From: Reticulascus tulasneorum
Lineage: Eukaryota > Ascomycota > Sordariomycetes > Glomerellales > Reticulascaceae
DNA length: 64,000 nucleotides
NCBI GenBank assembly: GCA_001557505.1
Contig: LSAX01000006.1
Coordinates: 248,001 to 312,000 of the forward strand
Direction: 5' to 3'
Shown: piece by piece, positions 9,935 through 21,567 of the stretch
Numbering within the stretch: position 1 is the stretch's first letter
How the letters are laid out: every line of letters begins with the position of its first letter
Made by a program: the position numbers and the translations under genes
Notes under the pieces: model-generated
What the model saw: the letters and a program-made list of their open reading frames with translations, nothing else
Told to the model about the DNA's origin: nothing
Databases searched by the model: none

Positions 9935-12853
9935 ATGTCGAGTACACAGCCATTTCGAGTCATCATCGCCGGCGGTGGCATTGGTGGCCTGGCTCTCGCT
10001 AACATCCTTGAAGTGGGTGGAATCCTACCGTTGGAGATTCGCTAAAATGGAGGAACTCATGAGCCGAGAACTAACTACTCGTGGATAGCAAGCGGGTTTG
10101 GACTACGTGCTACTGGAGCGACGGGAGGAGTTTGCACCTCAGGTCGGCGCATCCATAGGGGTCTTTCCTAATGGGGCACGAGTACGTTCTGGCTGCTTGG
10201 TTTCAAGCACCCATGCCCACCAAGTCTATGAACTGATGTGATACTCAAACTAGATCCTGGACCAAATCGGGGTGTGGGAGACTGTTCTCGAGACTATGGT
10301 GGGCTCTTAATGATAATTGGCACATACAGTATCCCTTGACTAAACCGAATTCGTAGGACGCGATTGTGAGGGGCCAAGGCTTTAATAGCAAAGGCGGGCC
10401 GATTTCCCCACCTAGCAACTTGAACTTGCTATCCAAAGCAAGGTATTTTCAACCCGATAATTCGCAGACGAAGAGGCCGGTCATTTGACAAGCTTGCTAT
10501 AGAACGGGCTACGAGATTCCTTGGGGCGATAGGCAATCTCTGTTGCAAATACTATACGAGAATATTCGTGACAAGACTAAGCTTCTAGGGAAGAAGACGG
10601 TGGTTGATATTGAGAACACGCTTGAGGGTGTTACGGTGGTATGCGCTGATAGCTCCTCATATCGTGGGGACGTGCTTGTCGGAGCCGATGGCGTGTCCAG
10701 CAAGACACGGGAGAAGATGTGGCAGCTGGCTGAGAGAGATCACCCTGACCTCGTGAAAGCGGACAAGAACTGTGAGTCACCCAAACAATGCTCGGCCACC
10801 CGCTCGCAATTTGAAAGCCAGCGCTAAGTACTATTGCAGGCTTGACTGCAGATTACAGTTGTTTATTTGGCATCGCAAAGGGTCTGGACCAAGACAGAAT
10901 TGGAGCGGAGCCTGGAGATCTGGACAACGCTTATGACTACGATCGGGTCAGCGCGACAATATGGTCCAAGAACGGCAAGGCATACTACTTCGTTGAGGAG
11001 AAACTCGATCAAACATACAGATTGGGGAATTTCCCCCGCTACGGGGCCGAGGACGAGAAGGACTTTATGCGCAGGAACGGAGATCTTTTTGTTCGGCCCG
11101 GCCTCACCTTGGCTGAACTTTGGTCCAAGACGGTTTCCCACCGGCTCGTTCCGGTCGAGGAGGGGGCATTCAAGCTCTGGACCTGGGGTCGCATTACTTG
11201 CGTCGGTGACAGTATCCACAAGTCTGCGCCAAACCTCGGGGCCGGGGGGAGCGCGGCCATCGAGAGCGCCGCAGCGTTGGCAAACGAACTGAAGAAGCTT
11301 GTCGACGAGTGTGATGGTACTCGTCCCACGGACGCCGAGATACGTAAAGCCCTAGCAGCGTATCACAAAAGCCGGGAACTGAGGGCGGATGAAATGGTCA
11401 AGGCATCCCTAGCACTCGTCAAGATGCAAACCATGAGCGGACCCGTCGAGCGTTTTTTCGGCAAATACCTGCTCCGTTACTTCGGCGATTTCCTACAGGA
11501 GAGCATCCATAGCATGACTATTGGTGCGACCAAAATCGACTTCCTCCCCTTACCGATGGAATCTCTGGTGGGCTCCATGCCCTTCAATCCAGCACAGGGC
11601 GTAGGCCACCAAGAGAGCAAGATCAAGCGGGCGCTATTAGCACTACCGCTACTGGCACTCGTATTTATCTGTTTCATTGTGCTAGACGCTCAGAGGGCGG
11701 TGCCATGGGCGCTCGACCAGTTGGAATCCGGCAAATTCCCCTTGCAGTCAGGCTCGATCCCTATTCGGCGCACTTTCTACCACATCAAGCCTGTTGACGA
11801 GACGTAGGTACTCGGTGTATGCCTGTTGGAAGCAATCTCCGCTGTTGTAGTTCCTGCTTGATTGATCATATCTAACTGGTTTCAGGTTCTCGTTGCTCAA
11901 CATGTTCTTCCTGCCATCGCTCTATGGCACTGATCCCGTTTCTAGGAAGCAAGCCATTTCTTTCCTGTCAGATGGTTTTGTCATGCTCAGTATTTGGCTG
12001 CTTGAGTCCGCCCGTCGAGCTAACAGTCTTACCATCATGTCACTGTATGTTTTCCTAGTTCCCTGTTTTACAAAAGTACTAATACCCCGGCAGACCGCTC
12101 TTCTTCACGTTAGGAGGCCAGCTTTTTGGAATGGGGGTTTTGTCCCCTCTTTACTGCTTCTTTTCCTATGTGTGGTCTCCAGTGGAAAACTTCAGGGCCA
12201 GAGACCAGCGACTCACACGCATGAACTATACGATTGGGGTTCTACCTGCTGTTGCTATCGGGTATCTACTTCCAGCTTATGCCATGTATTTCAACCCCAA
12301 CCTTGCGGCTCGCCAATCCTGGCTGTTCATCTGGCAATTCTATCCGATCTACATTTCTATCATCCACAACACGATTTCCCGCGTCTTCCCTAACACGACC
12401 CTGGACGACGCAGCCTTCAGACCAAACCGGGACCTTCTTATTATCCGCATTTACATCGGCATAGGCATCCTTCTTTCGGCATCCACGTGGCTTTGGACTT
12501 GGATCTCAGGTCCGTACGGTCTGGCAGATATCTACATCCCGGCATTGCTCCCAAAGAACACGAATGACCTAACTACTTTCGTCCGCGAGTTTCTGCGGTT
12601 TGATGAGTTGTTCTCCTACGGGTCCATGGTGCTTTGGCTGGCATACCTCTTCTGGGACCTCAAGCATGCAGGCATGATGAAAGCCGGGTGGCTTAGCATT
12701 GTCGGCGGCGCGGCCGTGTCCCTTGTTGGGCTAGGTCCGGGGGCCACTGTGGCGCTAGGTTGGTTGTGGCGAGAAAACATTCTTGCGACTAGATGGCATA
12801 AGGATGCTCTTACGGACAAGAGCGTTGAAAAACTACACGGTCATCTGAACTGA
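9935..12853 (+). CDS. FAD-dependent monooxygenase fused to an eight-helix membrane domain
   Basis: Eight exons: 9935-10012, 10089-10181, 10254-10298, 10357-10442, 10503-10771, 10840-11803, 11886-12044, 12094-12853; 817 residues. Every junction has GT...AG and keeps frame. Residues 1 to about 430 are a flavin monooxygenase of the PaxM / aromatic-hydroxylase type: Rossmann motif [10 protein letters not shown] near residue 13, [21 protein letters not shown] (the DG motif), and [16 protein letters not shown] for FAD ribityl binding. A helix at [18 protein letters not shown] follows, then about seven more, ending in [15 protein letters not shown]. The exon 6-7 junction (donor GTAGGT at 11804, acceptor TTCAG at 11885) replaces a stop codon by [12 protein letters not shown], so one fused protein is predicted. 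Related FMOs epoxidise prenyl chains or hydroxylate aromatics; the substrate here is unknown. The membrane domain could anchor the enzyme or act on its product. Confidence 0.88.
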
Positions 12854-13720
12854 GTATTGTAATTGTGGCAGGCTGGAGAGCTGGAATCTATGGGTTAGTG
12901 TCTTCTGGACCTTGCAATGCACGTTGCTATGTCCACCACTGAGGGTGCTTGTCTCTCAAATCCTCCTGAAGAGGAAGAGCGGATCCAGGATACTCCTGCG
13001 GACAACTCTAATGTCAGTCTGGACTGTGCCCAAACTGAGGTCACATGAACTCTTTCACAAGGCCGATAGTCATTCCTTCAATGATCTCAGACCCGGACGG
13101 TCGCTGCTGGTTGTCCGTCAGCTAGCCGCCGCTAGCTATTGGTTGAAATACTGAACTACTACTTTGTCCAACTCCCCTCCCGGTACCACCTAGCTTTTCT
13201 TCACAATCGTTAAGTGCATGAAAAACCCGGTTGTACCGCATTCGGCAATGCTGCAATCATGGGTCTCCCTGGTATCCTCTTGATACTCTCAGATGAAACA
13301 CCCCGCAATCTCTACGGTGGATCTAGCAAAACAATGACCTTCCAGATTCTGGAAAAGTTATGGAGACGAGGAGTCCGTAGGAGACCTGTCTTATCAATAA
13401 AGATGTTCCGTATGATCAGGGAACAGGCCCCAAACCGGCTCCTAGTCCGAGTGAGATCCAAATATCCCTACTGCATATCCCGCCGGTAGTAGCTTATTGC
13501 GTCGGCGTCAAATTAATGAGCCAATCCACAAGAGCATCCACCACACAGCCTGTGCAAAGTAGAATATCCACCAATTGAGGAGAACAGCGCACGTTGCGGA
13601 GTAGCCACGGGCTAAAGTCAATGGGGGCTTCGGTAGATCATATAATAAGTCGAGCATTGTGCCAACGAATTGGATGATACTATTTGATCGGTACAGATTT
13701 TCCTGACTGTGAACACCAAG
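12854..13720. other. Intergenic, promoter of pectinesterase
   Basis: No supported gene. A TATA-like element lies at 13641-13648. Short plus-strand frames at 12912-13154 and 13214-13489 show no domain. Confidence 0.6.
13641..13648 (+). promoter_or_regulatory. TATA-like element of the pectinesterase gene
   Basis: tataataa, 80 bp upstream of the ATG at 13721, a normal distance for a fungal core promoter. Motif seen; use inferred. Confidence 0.45.
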
Positions 13721-14765
13721 ATGAAGTCTCTGTTGGCCACCTTCACTTTAATCTCTGTGGCCTTTGCTGCAAGCAGAACGTCTGCGCCGGCAGGTTGTCT
13801 AGTGGTGAAGAAAAGCCCAGCAAGTGGTCAATACGCTACGATCCAGGCTGCTGTAAACGCTCTCTCGACCACATCCACTACTAGCCAATGCATCTTCATC
13901 AACCCTGGCACCTACACCGAACAGGTCCTCGTTGCCTCGAGGAAAGCTCAATTGACAGTATATGGTTATACTTCTGACACGAGCAGCTATGGGTCCAACC
14001 AAGTCATCATCACCAACAATAAGAGTCAGGCAAGCGGGCTCTCCAATGACGAGACCGCGACACTCCGTGTCAAAGCCCCAAACTTCAAGCTGTACAACGT
14101 GAACGTCAACAACAGCTACGGCAAGGGCAGTCAGGCTGTTGCTCTTAGTGCATATGCCGATAGCGGCTATTTCGGGTGCTCCTTCACCGGTTTCCAAGAC
14201 ACAGTTTACAGCAATGTGGGATATCAATTGTATTCACGGTGCTTAATTCAAGGCGCCACCGACTTCATCTTCGGGCAGCAGGCTTCGAGTTGGTTTGAGA
14301 AGTGCGATATCCGTGTCCTCGCCGCCTCGACCGGCTACATCACTGGTCAGTATACCCATACCTCTCTCAAACGATCATGTACTGACTGCCACAAAAGCTA
14401 GCGGCCGTGACTCGTCATCTGGGATTGCATACTACGTCTTCAACAACTGCAATATCGCAGCGGCATCAGGAAACACGGTGCCTAACGGTGCATACTACCT
14501 GGGCCGGCCATGGAGGGAGTACGCACGAGTCGTGTTTCAGAAAACCAGTATGACCGCCGTCATTAACTCAGCAGGCTGGCGGGTCTGGAACACCGACGAC
14601 CCACGAACTTGCTGCCTTCTCTTCGGCGAGTATGCCAACACGGGTACTGGAGCATCAGGCACGCGAGCCAGCTTCTCAAAGAAACTAGACGCTGCAATCT
14701 CAATCTCAACCATCTTGACGAGCAGTTATGCAAGCAAGGGGTACTACGACGCTTCATATATGTGA
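13721..14765 (+). CDS. Secreted pectin methylesterase (CE8)
   Basis: Two exons, 13721-14345 and 14398-14765, split by a 52-bp intron (GTCAGT...AAAAG) that restores TGYITASGRDS; 330 residues, typical of fungal CE8. Residues 1-16 or so (MKSLLATFTLISVAFA) are a signal peptide. Family motifs are all present: GTYTEQ near the start of the parallel beta-helix, QAVAL, the acid/base Asp in GFQDTVY, the nucleophile Asp in ATDFIFG, and the substrate Arg in LGRPW. The enzyme removes methyl esters from homogalacturonan outside the cell, opening pectin to polygalacturonases and lyases. An in-frame GTG upstream (13709) is not preferred because the ATG directly starts the leader. No other pectin gene is adjacent. 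Confidence 0.96.
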
Positions 14766-16263
14766 TTACAGAGGCAAAATAAGCTGGCACCATGGATCTT
14801 GAGCGAAGCGTGCCTTTTGTCACTGGTCTTTCTTCTCTGTATATATACTTTACAAAAGCAAACTTGCATTGTGTCTTGCTTCCCTTCAGCTGCCCTGTAG
14901 CGTGGCCTGACTTGACTCGACTGGTTCTGAAACACCATCCACTAGACCTGACGTTCTGTCTAAGACACACTCTCAGGTTGGCATGAATTGTCGGTGAGAG
15001 ACATCCACGATTTCAGGTTGAATATGGAGGGGGCCGGTCATGGGCATCAATAAATCTGGACATATGATTTGCTTGTGACATTTTACAGCGAGAAAGCCGG
15101 GAATTGCGGACGGCGTTTGAGGACACCCAGAGGTAGCCTTATTAGAGCCGCTGGAAGGCGACCGACATGGGACAATCAATGCCCAAGTTTGGTGCCCAAA
15201 AGATTCCCGAGTCAGCCCCGTGCCTGACACCGCCTGACAGAATGAAATGAGATCGGGGAATATCGTTTCAGGTACAAACCGACGATAGCCAAATGCACAC
15301 CCAAAACCAGCGGGTTTGGATCAACTTATGTACAGATTGTAGCACAGCCTTATACTAGCTTCTTCAGGTATGCATGCCCCTTGCTGTTCAATCTCCCATG
15401 AAAAGCTGAGTGCGTGGTGGTCCCTGCCAGGGGTCCATGGTTGAGGCTGAATGCCAGCGAACCCCCACTAAAATGGCCTCAGTTTCCCCTTACGTAGGCG
15501 GTCCACCGTCCGCTGGAATCCACGACTCACCACTGCATCAACCACTCCGTAATTAGTACACGGGGATATTAGAGGATCTTGATTCAGGAAACAGCTGGGT
15601 GGTTCTAGATATCCACAGCGGATTTGAATCAACCTACCGATCTAGCTACAGTGGTTCGATTTTGCATCGTTCGTTTGTTGGCCATCTTCGCCGCAATTGC
15701 GCAATGGGCAGAGGCTGTGATAGTCACGCTCCATCCACCATTCATGACAATGACAAAGTTGACAAATTTGCCATGGTGTGGCCTGGCCATCCGTCTGGGA
15801 TGTCGCACCATACATAGACGACCTGCTGCCAAATGCACTGCGAAAGCGGCCATCGATGGCGGTGAACCGTGACACACCGATGGAAATATCTCAAAATCGC
15901 ATATCAGATTCCACCGACCACTCCCAAGGTCACGCTGCCACCCAAAGTCTAAATGACCTAGCAGCTATCGCTGCTGTTTCGTGTTTCAGCCGCTAAGGGC
16001 AATTCAAGGCATCCTGTGCAGGCAGACTCACCGACCGGACCAATCCGAACGCCCTCGCCGATGAGTGGGTGGTTCAGTGGCAGCCTTACTGCAGTGCGAC
16101 TGCCTGGGCCCCAAACACCGCATTTTATCTACTTTCTCAACGTAATACATGTTTCTACTTAGTCCTTAAACTTTACTCTCGTGTCCTTCGCTACCTATCA
16201 ATATACATATGATTCCCCCCGTTTTCGCGGCATGTGGAGCTGGGAGCCTCACGATGTATCGAC
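14766..16263. other. Intergenic, no supported gene
   Basis: Frames at 15599-15996 overlap on both strands and lack any domain. ATGs at 16209 and 16232 just before the RBR ligase open frames of 23 and 11 codons only, so they would act as upstream ORFs if transcribed. Confidence 0.55.
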
Positions 16264-18879
16264 ATGACATCCTTTATTAGCACCCACGGCGAAGAGCAAC
16301 CAGTACCGCATATACGACAACCGGTGAAAACAGGCGCGTTATCGAGTTACATTGAGCGTAGGCGGTGGGGAGGGCTCTTTACCCGAGATGCTGTTGATCT
16401 CTATGCCGCATCTCGACCGCCCAAGGCATCCGTCAACCCGGAGCATACCCCCGGGAGCTGGATATTTGGGATGGGGGCCAGTACATCCGATAATATCCAA
16501 GGCGGCGGCGCGCCTTTGTTGAATTTGAACCATCCTCCAAAGAATCAGCACGCCATTTCCAACTCGATCAATGACCCATCAACGGTTATAACCAAGCCCG
16601 ACTCCGCTCCTCTTACATCCTCCGGCCAGCTTTCCGCGACATCACCCCAACGCAGACTCCTTCAGAACAGTGATGATATATCCATACACTTTCAAGACGG
16701 AAAGACAACGAGAGAAGGGAGCCGAACGGAGCAGGCACCAGTGAAGCCACTGCTCCAAGAAACTCGAGGATCAACGCAAGCTGCGATGGCGAAGTCGAAC
16801 GACGAAGAACATAACAGGAGTCACGCCAAGGAAGTGAAGGATCCTCTGTTGTCGAAGATACTGTGTCTTGAGCAACAGATTGAGTCTCTGAAGACGGATA
16901 ATAGAGCTATGAAGGAGGCTTTGCTTCAGGATGCAGCGTCCACGGATCCTGCCGATACCGTCCCACATTTGAATAGTTGGTTTGATGCCATGCAAGCGCG
17001 ACAAAAGCTCTTGGCAGAGAGAATTTCGTTGCTGGAGGGAAACTGGAAGCTGGAGAACAAATGCCTGGCATTGCAACACCGCAATGACGAGCTATCAGAG
17101 ACAATCAGCAGTTTCACCGATATGATGCACTCACTCATCGAAGGCATGGGCACTAGCGCCACAGGCAGCAGATCAATTTCGAGAGGTAGTCATATTGCTG
17201 AAACACTCAAAACCTTTCAGAAGCATTGGGCAGAGCTGAAGCAGGCCAAAACGTTGGTAGCCAAACTTGGAGTCACACCACGGATTGTTCTGCTCTGCAA
17301 GATGCTTAAAGGCCCAGGGGTAACGAAGTATCTCCAGAAGGACAAAAAACAGGACTCTTCAAAGAATTTCGATGTCCAAATTAGACCCGACGAAGCTCTC
17401 AGATACGCTGCTGCGCTAGACAACCTTTTGAAGTCAGCGTCACCAAAGATAACTATTGCCGTTTGCGCGCAATGTCGTCTTCCGCGATTCGAAAATGCTC
17501 CACTGCCAGGATATGCCGCCAAGGGAGTCCTCAAGAATGTCTCTGAAATCAGTACCACTGAATGTTGCCGAAAGCATATCTGCGTCGTTTGCCTTCCGGT
17601 CGCATTGACCAATAGCATACAACACGATTGGTGGCATAACCTTGGATCACCATATTGGATTCGCTGCCCGGTTGGACCCTGTCCGACGGTGGTCCAATTA
17701 CGGTACAACGTCGAGGTGAAGAACCTTCTGCAAGCCATGGGAGTTCAAGATGTTATGACTTACACTCAAAACTTCGATCGGGCGAACTGGCTCAGAGTGG
17801 CCTTGGAGGCAGTTGTCCCGCGGCCATCAGTACAAGCTTGCCAGGTTGCGCAACGACTTCACAGACAACTGGTCAACCATCGAAAAATGAACCCACTACT
17901 TGACTGGCCATGCTTGGATTCCTACGGAAGGCAGGTACAGATGCTGTCAGTCGACTCAACAGACGGGACATCACTGAAAATTCCAATATTCACCGGGCTT
18001 TTCAAGAGAACGGCCACTGCCAAGGACTGCTCTATTTGTGCTGAGAGCATCTACGACATTGATATTGGAGACGAAGACTCTTGGACTGCAGCATGCGGAG
18101 GATTTGACGGAGATTGGATGTGGATGGTGCGAGCTTTCCCCTCAAGATTCTTGCTGCCTGAGTGTGCGGCGACACACGACCTCGACGTCTGTCGTGGATG
18201 TTTAGCGAGACACCTAGCTTCCAGGCTTGACGCCCTTGGCCGAGTCGGCTGTGACCAAATGAGCTGTCCAGCTCCGGGTTGCAGACACGCTTATACTCAT
18301 GCACAAGTCAAACAGCTGGCAACGCCAGACATATTCGCCCGCTATGACAAGTTCCGCCTCCTCAGCCACCTCGCTACATTGCCCAACTTCCGCTGGTGCC
18401 TCCGTGAAGGCTGCCAATCTGGCCAAATCTATGAAATGCTCACTTACTCTAACCCCTGGGACGGCACAAATCTCCCGGATCGTAACCGCATCAGCTGTGA
18501 CGATTGCAATTTCCGGATGTGCTACAACCACCAAGTCCCTTGGCACGAAGGTTTGTCCTGCGAGGCCTACAATAGCCAGCAGACAGCCGAGTTTGAGGCT
18601 ACGACACACTGGATCCAGGAGAATACGAAAAAATGCCCCGGTCCGCGGTGCGAGGCTTTCGTCGAGAAGCAAGGCGGTTGCTTCCATATGACATGTCGCA
18701 GTTGTCGGTTTGAGTTTTGCTGGGTGTGTCTTGCGGACTGGACGAAGATCCAGGTTTCGGGAAGGGGCTACGATTGGACTGGGCATGCTGTGGGCTGCTT
18801 CTTCAGGGAGGGAAGCGCACCGCTGCCGACCATGTTGATGGGTGATACGGTTCAGCAGGCGCTTAATGGACGAGGGTGA
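16264..18879 (+). CDS. RBR (RING-IBR-RING) E3 ubiquitin-protein ligase
   Basis: Single exon, 871 residues from the ATG at 16264; the frame extends 10 codons upstream only through a GTG. The N-terminal 190 residues are low-complexity. A short coiled coil follows (about 195-225, LEQQIESLKTDNRAMKEALL) and more helix to about 290. A first Cys-rich block (about 401-480: CAQC, CCRKHICVVC, CPVGPC) is of unknown type. The RBR module runs from Cys589 (CSIC) through an IBR (CREGCQSG...CDDC) to RING2 (KKCPGPRCEAFVEKQGGC), where the catalytic thioester Cys of this family is the one in GGCFHM, about residue 806, and is intact. RBR ligases take ubiquitin from E2 onto this Cys and then to substrate. Substrate unknown. 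A donor-like GTGAGT sits on the stop codon, but splicing there would not change the C-terminus. Confidence 0.9.
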   Translation: MTSFISTHGEEQPVPHIRQPVKTGALSSYIERRRWGGLFTRDAVDLYAASRPPKASVNPEHTPGSWIFGMGASTSDNIQGGGAPLLNLNHPPKNQHAISNSINDPSTVITKPDSAPLTSSGQLSATSPQRRLLQNSDDISIHFQDGKTTREGSRTEQAPVKPLLQETRGSTQAAMAKSNDEEHNRSHAKEVKDPLLSKILCLEQQIESLKTDNRAMKEALLQDAASTDPADTVPHLNSWFDAMQARQKLLAERISLLEGNWKLENKCLALQHRNDELSETISSFTDMMHSLIEGMGTSATGSRSISRGSHIAETLKTFQKHWAELKQAKTLVAKLGVTPRIVLLCKMLKGPGVTKYLQKDKKQDSSKNFDVQIRPDEALRYAAALDNLLKSASPKITIAVCAQCRLPRFENAPLPGYAAKGVLKNVSEISTTECCRKHICVVCLPVALTNSIQHDWWHNLGSPYWIRCPVGPCPTVVQLRYNVEVKNLLQAMGVQDVMTYTQNFDRANWLRVALEAVVPRPSVQACQVAQRLHRQLVNHRKMNPLLDWPCLDSYGRQVQMLSVDSTDGTSLKIPIFTGLFKRTATAKDCSICAESIYDIDIGDEDSWTAACGGFDGDWMWMVRAFPSRFLLPECAATHDLDVCRGCLARHLASRLDALGRVGCDQMSCPAPGCRHAYTHAQVKQLATPDIFARYDKFRLLSHLATLPNFRWCLREGCQSGQIYEMLTYSNPWDGTNLPDRNRISCDDCNFRMCYNHQVPWHEGLSCEAYNSQQTAEFEATTHWIQENTKKCPGPRCEAFVEKQGGCFHMTCRSCRFEFCWVCLADWTKIQVSGRGYDWTGHAVGCFFREGSAPLPTMLMGDTVQQALNGRG

Positions 18880-19866
18880 GTGCTGTGGAACTGCATTGTC
18901 TGCATTTGTAGGTAGAGTAGGAGTTGTGGTGTGAGGTGTTTTCTTTTGACTCATGATACCATTTTCTTGCTTAACATCTCATCAGCATGTTATTGGCTTG
19001 GATCGAGTTAGGATCATGCTTCCCAGATTAGCTGGCTAATTGATCAAGTATGATGTTAGATGACTGCCTTTGCCTTGTGTTTCATTTAACATGCTTTGCG
19101 TGGTGGCATTCCTCGATACCATTCGAGTGAAGTATAAAAAGCCTCAGATCCATGGAACAGTAGAAGTTTGGAATTGGAGCCAAAGATAGTCACTCGGTTA
19201 TAACGGCTTTCCGTTCCACTCACAAGGGCTACGACACCTTCTTGCTTGGTCAAAGAACAACCATCGCAGAGAGCATTCGCGGCTGAAAGGACGAGAGCCG
19301 ATATTTTGTTGCCTCAGAGTTTTGAGATATGCGAAGCAGGCAGTTGGAGCCCTTCCATATTCTAAGTCCTTGTTAAACTCCTACTACGTGCATTGGAGTG
19401 TCTTATTCGATATGCAGCCTGAACTCATGTTTGACTGAAGGAAGTATTGGTGAATGCGGAGTCACTGAACAAGAGATTGGTTGTATTACTATGAGGAGAA
19501 ATAAATAACTCTCTGTGTTACTTGTTTGGTATTCAAGCTCCGCCTTCGACAATCCTGCCTCCCACAGGTCCCTTGTGGGGAACGAAGACATCCTCTGGAT
19601 GATTAATTTCAAGTCGACTCACATCTAGAAGTTCTTGGAAAAAGACAGGAAGAGCTCTTTATGGCTCCTTCTGGTTGCTCTTCTCTCGTAAGGCAACTTC
19701 CAGATCTAACTCATGCTTTTTCGCTAGAGGACACCGGCGCACCTGCCCTTTTGATTCTTTACTGAGGAAGCAGATATCTCCCTATTTGTCTTTTTTCTTC
19801 TTTTCCAACATCGACTCCCCATGAAATTCCATCCTCATCACAATTGCAACATCCCAGTAAACCAAT
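18880..19866. other. Intergenic, no supported gene
   Basis: No coding signal. A T/C-rich tract (about 19788-19806) precedes the next start codon and is probably core promoter. Confidence 0.6.
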
Positions 19867-20715
19867 ATGGACAGTAACAGATACGACAGAAAAGATCACC
19901 CCTCAAGAGGCATTACAAATCTGCGCCGTCAACCGAAGGACGATACCGTAACATATACCGAATCGCAACGCCACAGAATCGATGAATGCCTTCGACTACC
20001 CGGATTTTCCATGTACAGCATGAGGGACATCATCGGCATCAGACATCGCGGTCTATGGCCGGCACTTCATCTCGATCCTCATTTCTGGCCGTGCCATCAA
20101 ACGCAAAGATCAGCAGCGTCCCGTCTAGCCATGCTCTTCGAAGTTGCCAGGAGCGTCCAAGAGAGCAGGCCATCTATTGACTCGAACGGTGCCGAGTTTT
20201 GGCGGAATGTTTACGAGGAGATTTCAACCGATAGTGCTTGGCGGGAAGCTTCGAATCCTGAGGAGATATGCCATCTTGCGAACCATTACTGGCTTGCGCG
20301 AAGCAAGTACCTCAACGAGCAAAAGAGGCGCCACTCGCGCGGTCGCAGCCACGAAAGAGAGAGAGAGATACCAGAATTTGCCAACCTGTGGGAGGTAATT
20401 CAGGGATGGAACCCACATCGAAAGACAAGCACCCGAGCTGCGCCCACTAGTCGCTCAGACGAGCCCTTGCACGAAATCGACACGGCTCCTAGTCCCGAGC
20501 CGCAATACTTGTCACCATCGATGGCCTACACCGAGCTGAAAGCCGAGCGAGATCGACTGCATCAGGACGTTGAGCGCTTGAAGCAAGGAATTCGTGCATA
20601 CTGGCAGGAGAGCCGAGAGGCGTACAACGCTGTACTCAGAAAACAAGGATCAGAAGGCTACAAGGAGGATGAAATGGAAGATTGCCTGTTTATCCACGGC
20701 ATGAGAGCAACTTAG
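19867..20715 (+). CDS. Hypothetical protein with C-terminal coiled coil
   Basis: Single exon of 282 residues starting MDSNRYDRK. I do not recognise the family. The sequence is hydrophilic, without signal peptide or membrane helix, and has coding-like composition. Residues about 160-172 are basic and Arg/Ser-rich (RRHSRGRSHERERE). Residues about 220-250 form a likely coiled coil (ELKAERDRLHQDVERLKQG), and a GFSMYSMRDIIGIRHRGLWPALHLDPHFW-like hydrophobic segment lies near 45-75. The acidic end (KEDEMEDCLFIHG) follows. A nuclear or cytosolic role is a guess. No neighbour helps, since it lies between the RBR ligase and the protease with about 1 kb on each side. Confidence 0.65.
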   Translation: MDSNRYDRKDHPSRGITNLRRQPKDDTVTYTESQRHRIDECLRLPGFSMYSMRDIIGIRHRGLWPALHLDPHFWPCHQTQRSAASRLAMLFEVARSVQESRPSIDSNGAEFWRNVYEEISTDSAWREASNPEEICHLANHYWLARSKYLNEQKRRHSRGRSHEREREIPEFANLWEVIQGWNPHRKTSTRAAPTSRSDEPLHEIDTAPSPEPQYLSPSMAYTELKAERDRLHQDVERLKQGIRAYWQESREAYNAVLRKQGSEGYKEDEMEDCLFIHGMRAT

Positions 20716-21567
20716 CATGATTCGCAAACAGTTCATACATGTACGCAGCAGGAATACTATTAGTGCACCTTCGTTTGGTACTGGATTTGCCGTGCTGAAG
20801 GGTTCCTCAACCACGCCACACTTGGATCGCTGAATGGGATACGACCCAGAACCTGGCAAGCTGCTCACGGTAGTTCTCTCAGGCCTGGACTGTTCTTGAG
20901 TTCAGGCGTGAGAGTCTGGAAGCTACTACGTATGGGGAACTCACTGCCACGGTGATTTGACAGAGATAGCTGGAAGGGATAGAGGGGATCATACGTCCCG
21001 GCTGAATCAGTATGTCTTTAGCTGTGAAAGGACCTCACTTGTAATTTCAGTGATTGTTGCCACTAAAACTCCAAGATGCATATGCCAGTGATTCGCACAA
21101 AGGTTCACGCGGAGAACAACCGCCACATACTACACTTGGGTTATCTAACCATCCCATCTGACTCACATTGTGAGAAACTCTGTTCCCTGTTCCCAAAAGC
21201 TGGCCGGCTTCAGTAAGATCTAAAGCCTCTATATGTGTAAGAGTCTCCTGAAGTTCGGTGGTTCTACCTCGTGGAACTAATGGAGGAAGTCCCACTAGGA
21301 AGAGTCGTTAGCAGTGAAAGGGTTTAGGCAAATAATAATCAAACTAGTACAGTCTAAACGATATGAAATTATGATCTCTGCACCTACAGCCAACACGTCT
21401 CAATATATTGACCAAAGCCCGACGACAAGCATTCGGCGCTCACGAGTAGCCTGATCCAAAGTATTACATGCCGCCTTCCTGGTCCACACGATAGTTGCTA
21501 CGAGGTAGCCGCTCCATATCTTGCCGCTTGATGCCTGCCCACCTCTTCAATGTCGCACAACACAACC
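20716..21567. other. Intergenic, no supported gene
   Basis: 3' flanks of two converging genes. No frame with domain, leader or splice partner was found. Confidence 0.6.

Noticed and set aside
1606..12853. P450 plus FAD monooxygenase as a secondary-metabolite cluster
   Set aside because: No polyketide synthase, NRPS, prenyltransferase or terpene synthase is visible, and ERG28 and a wall protein lie between them.
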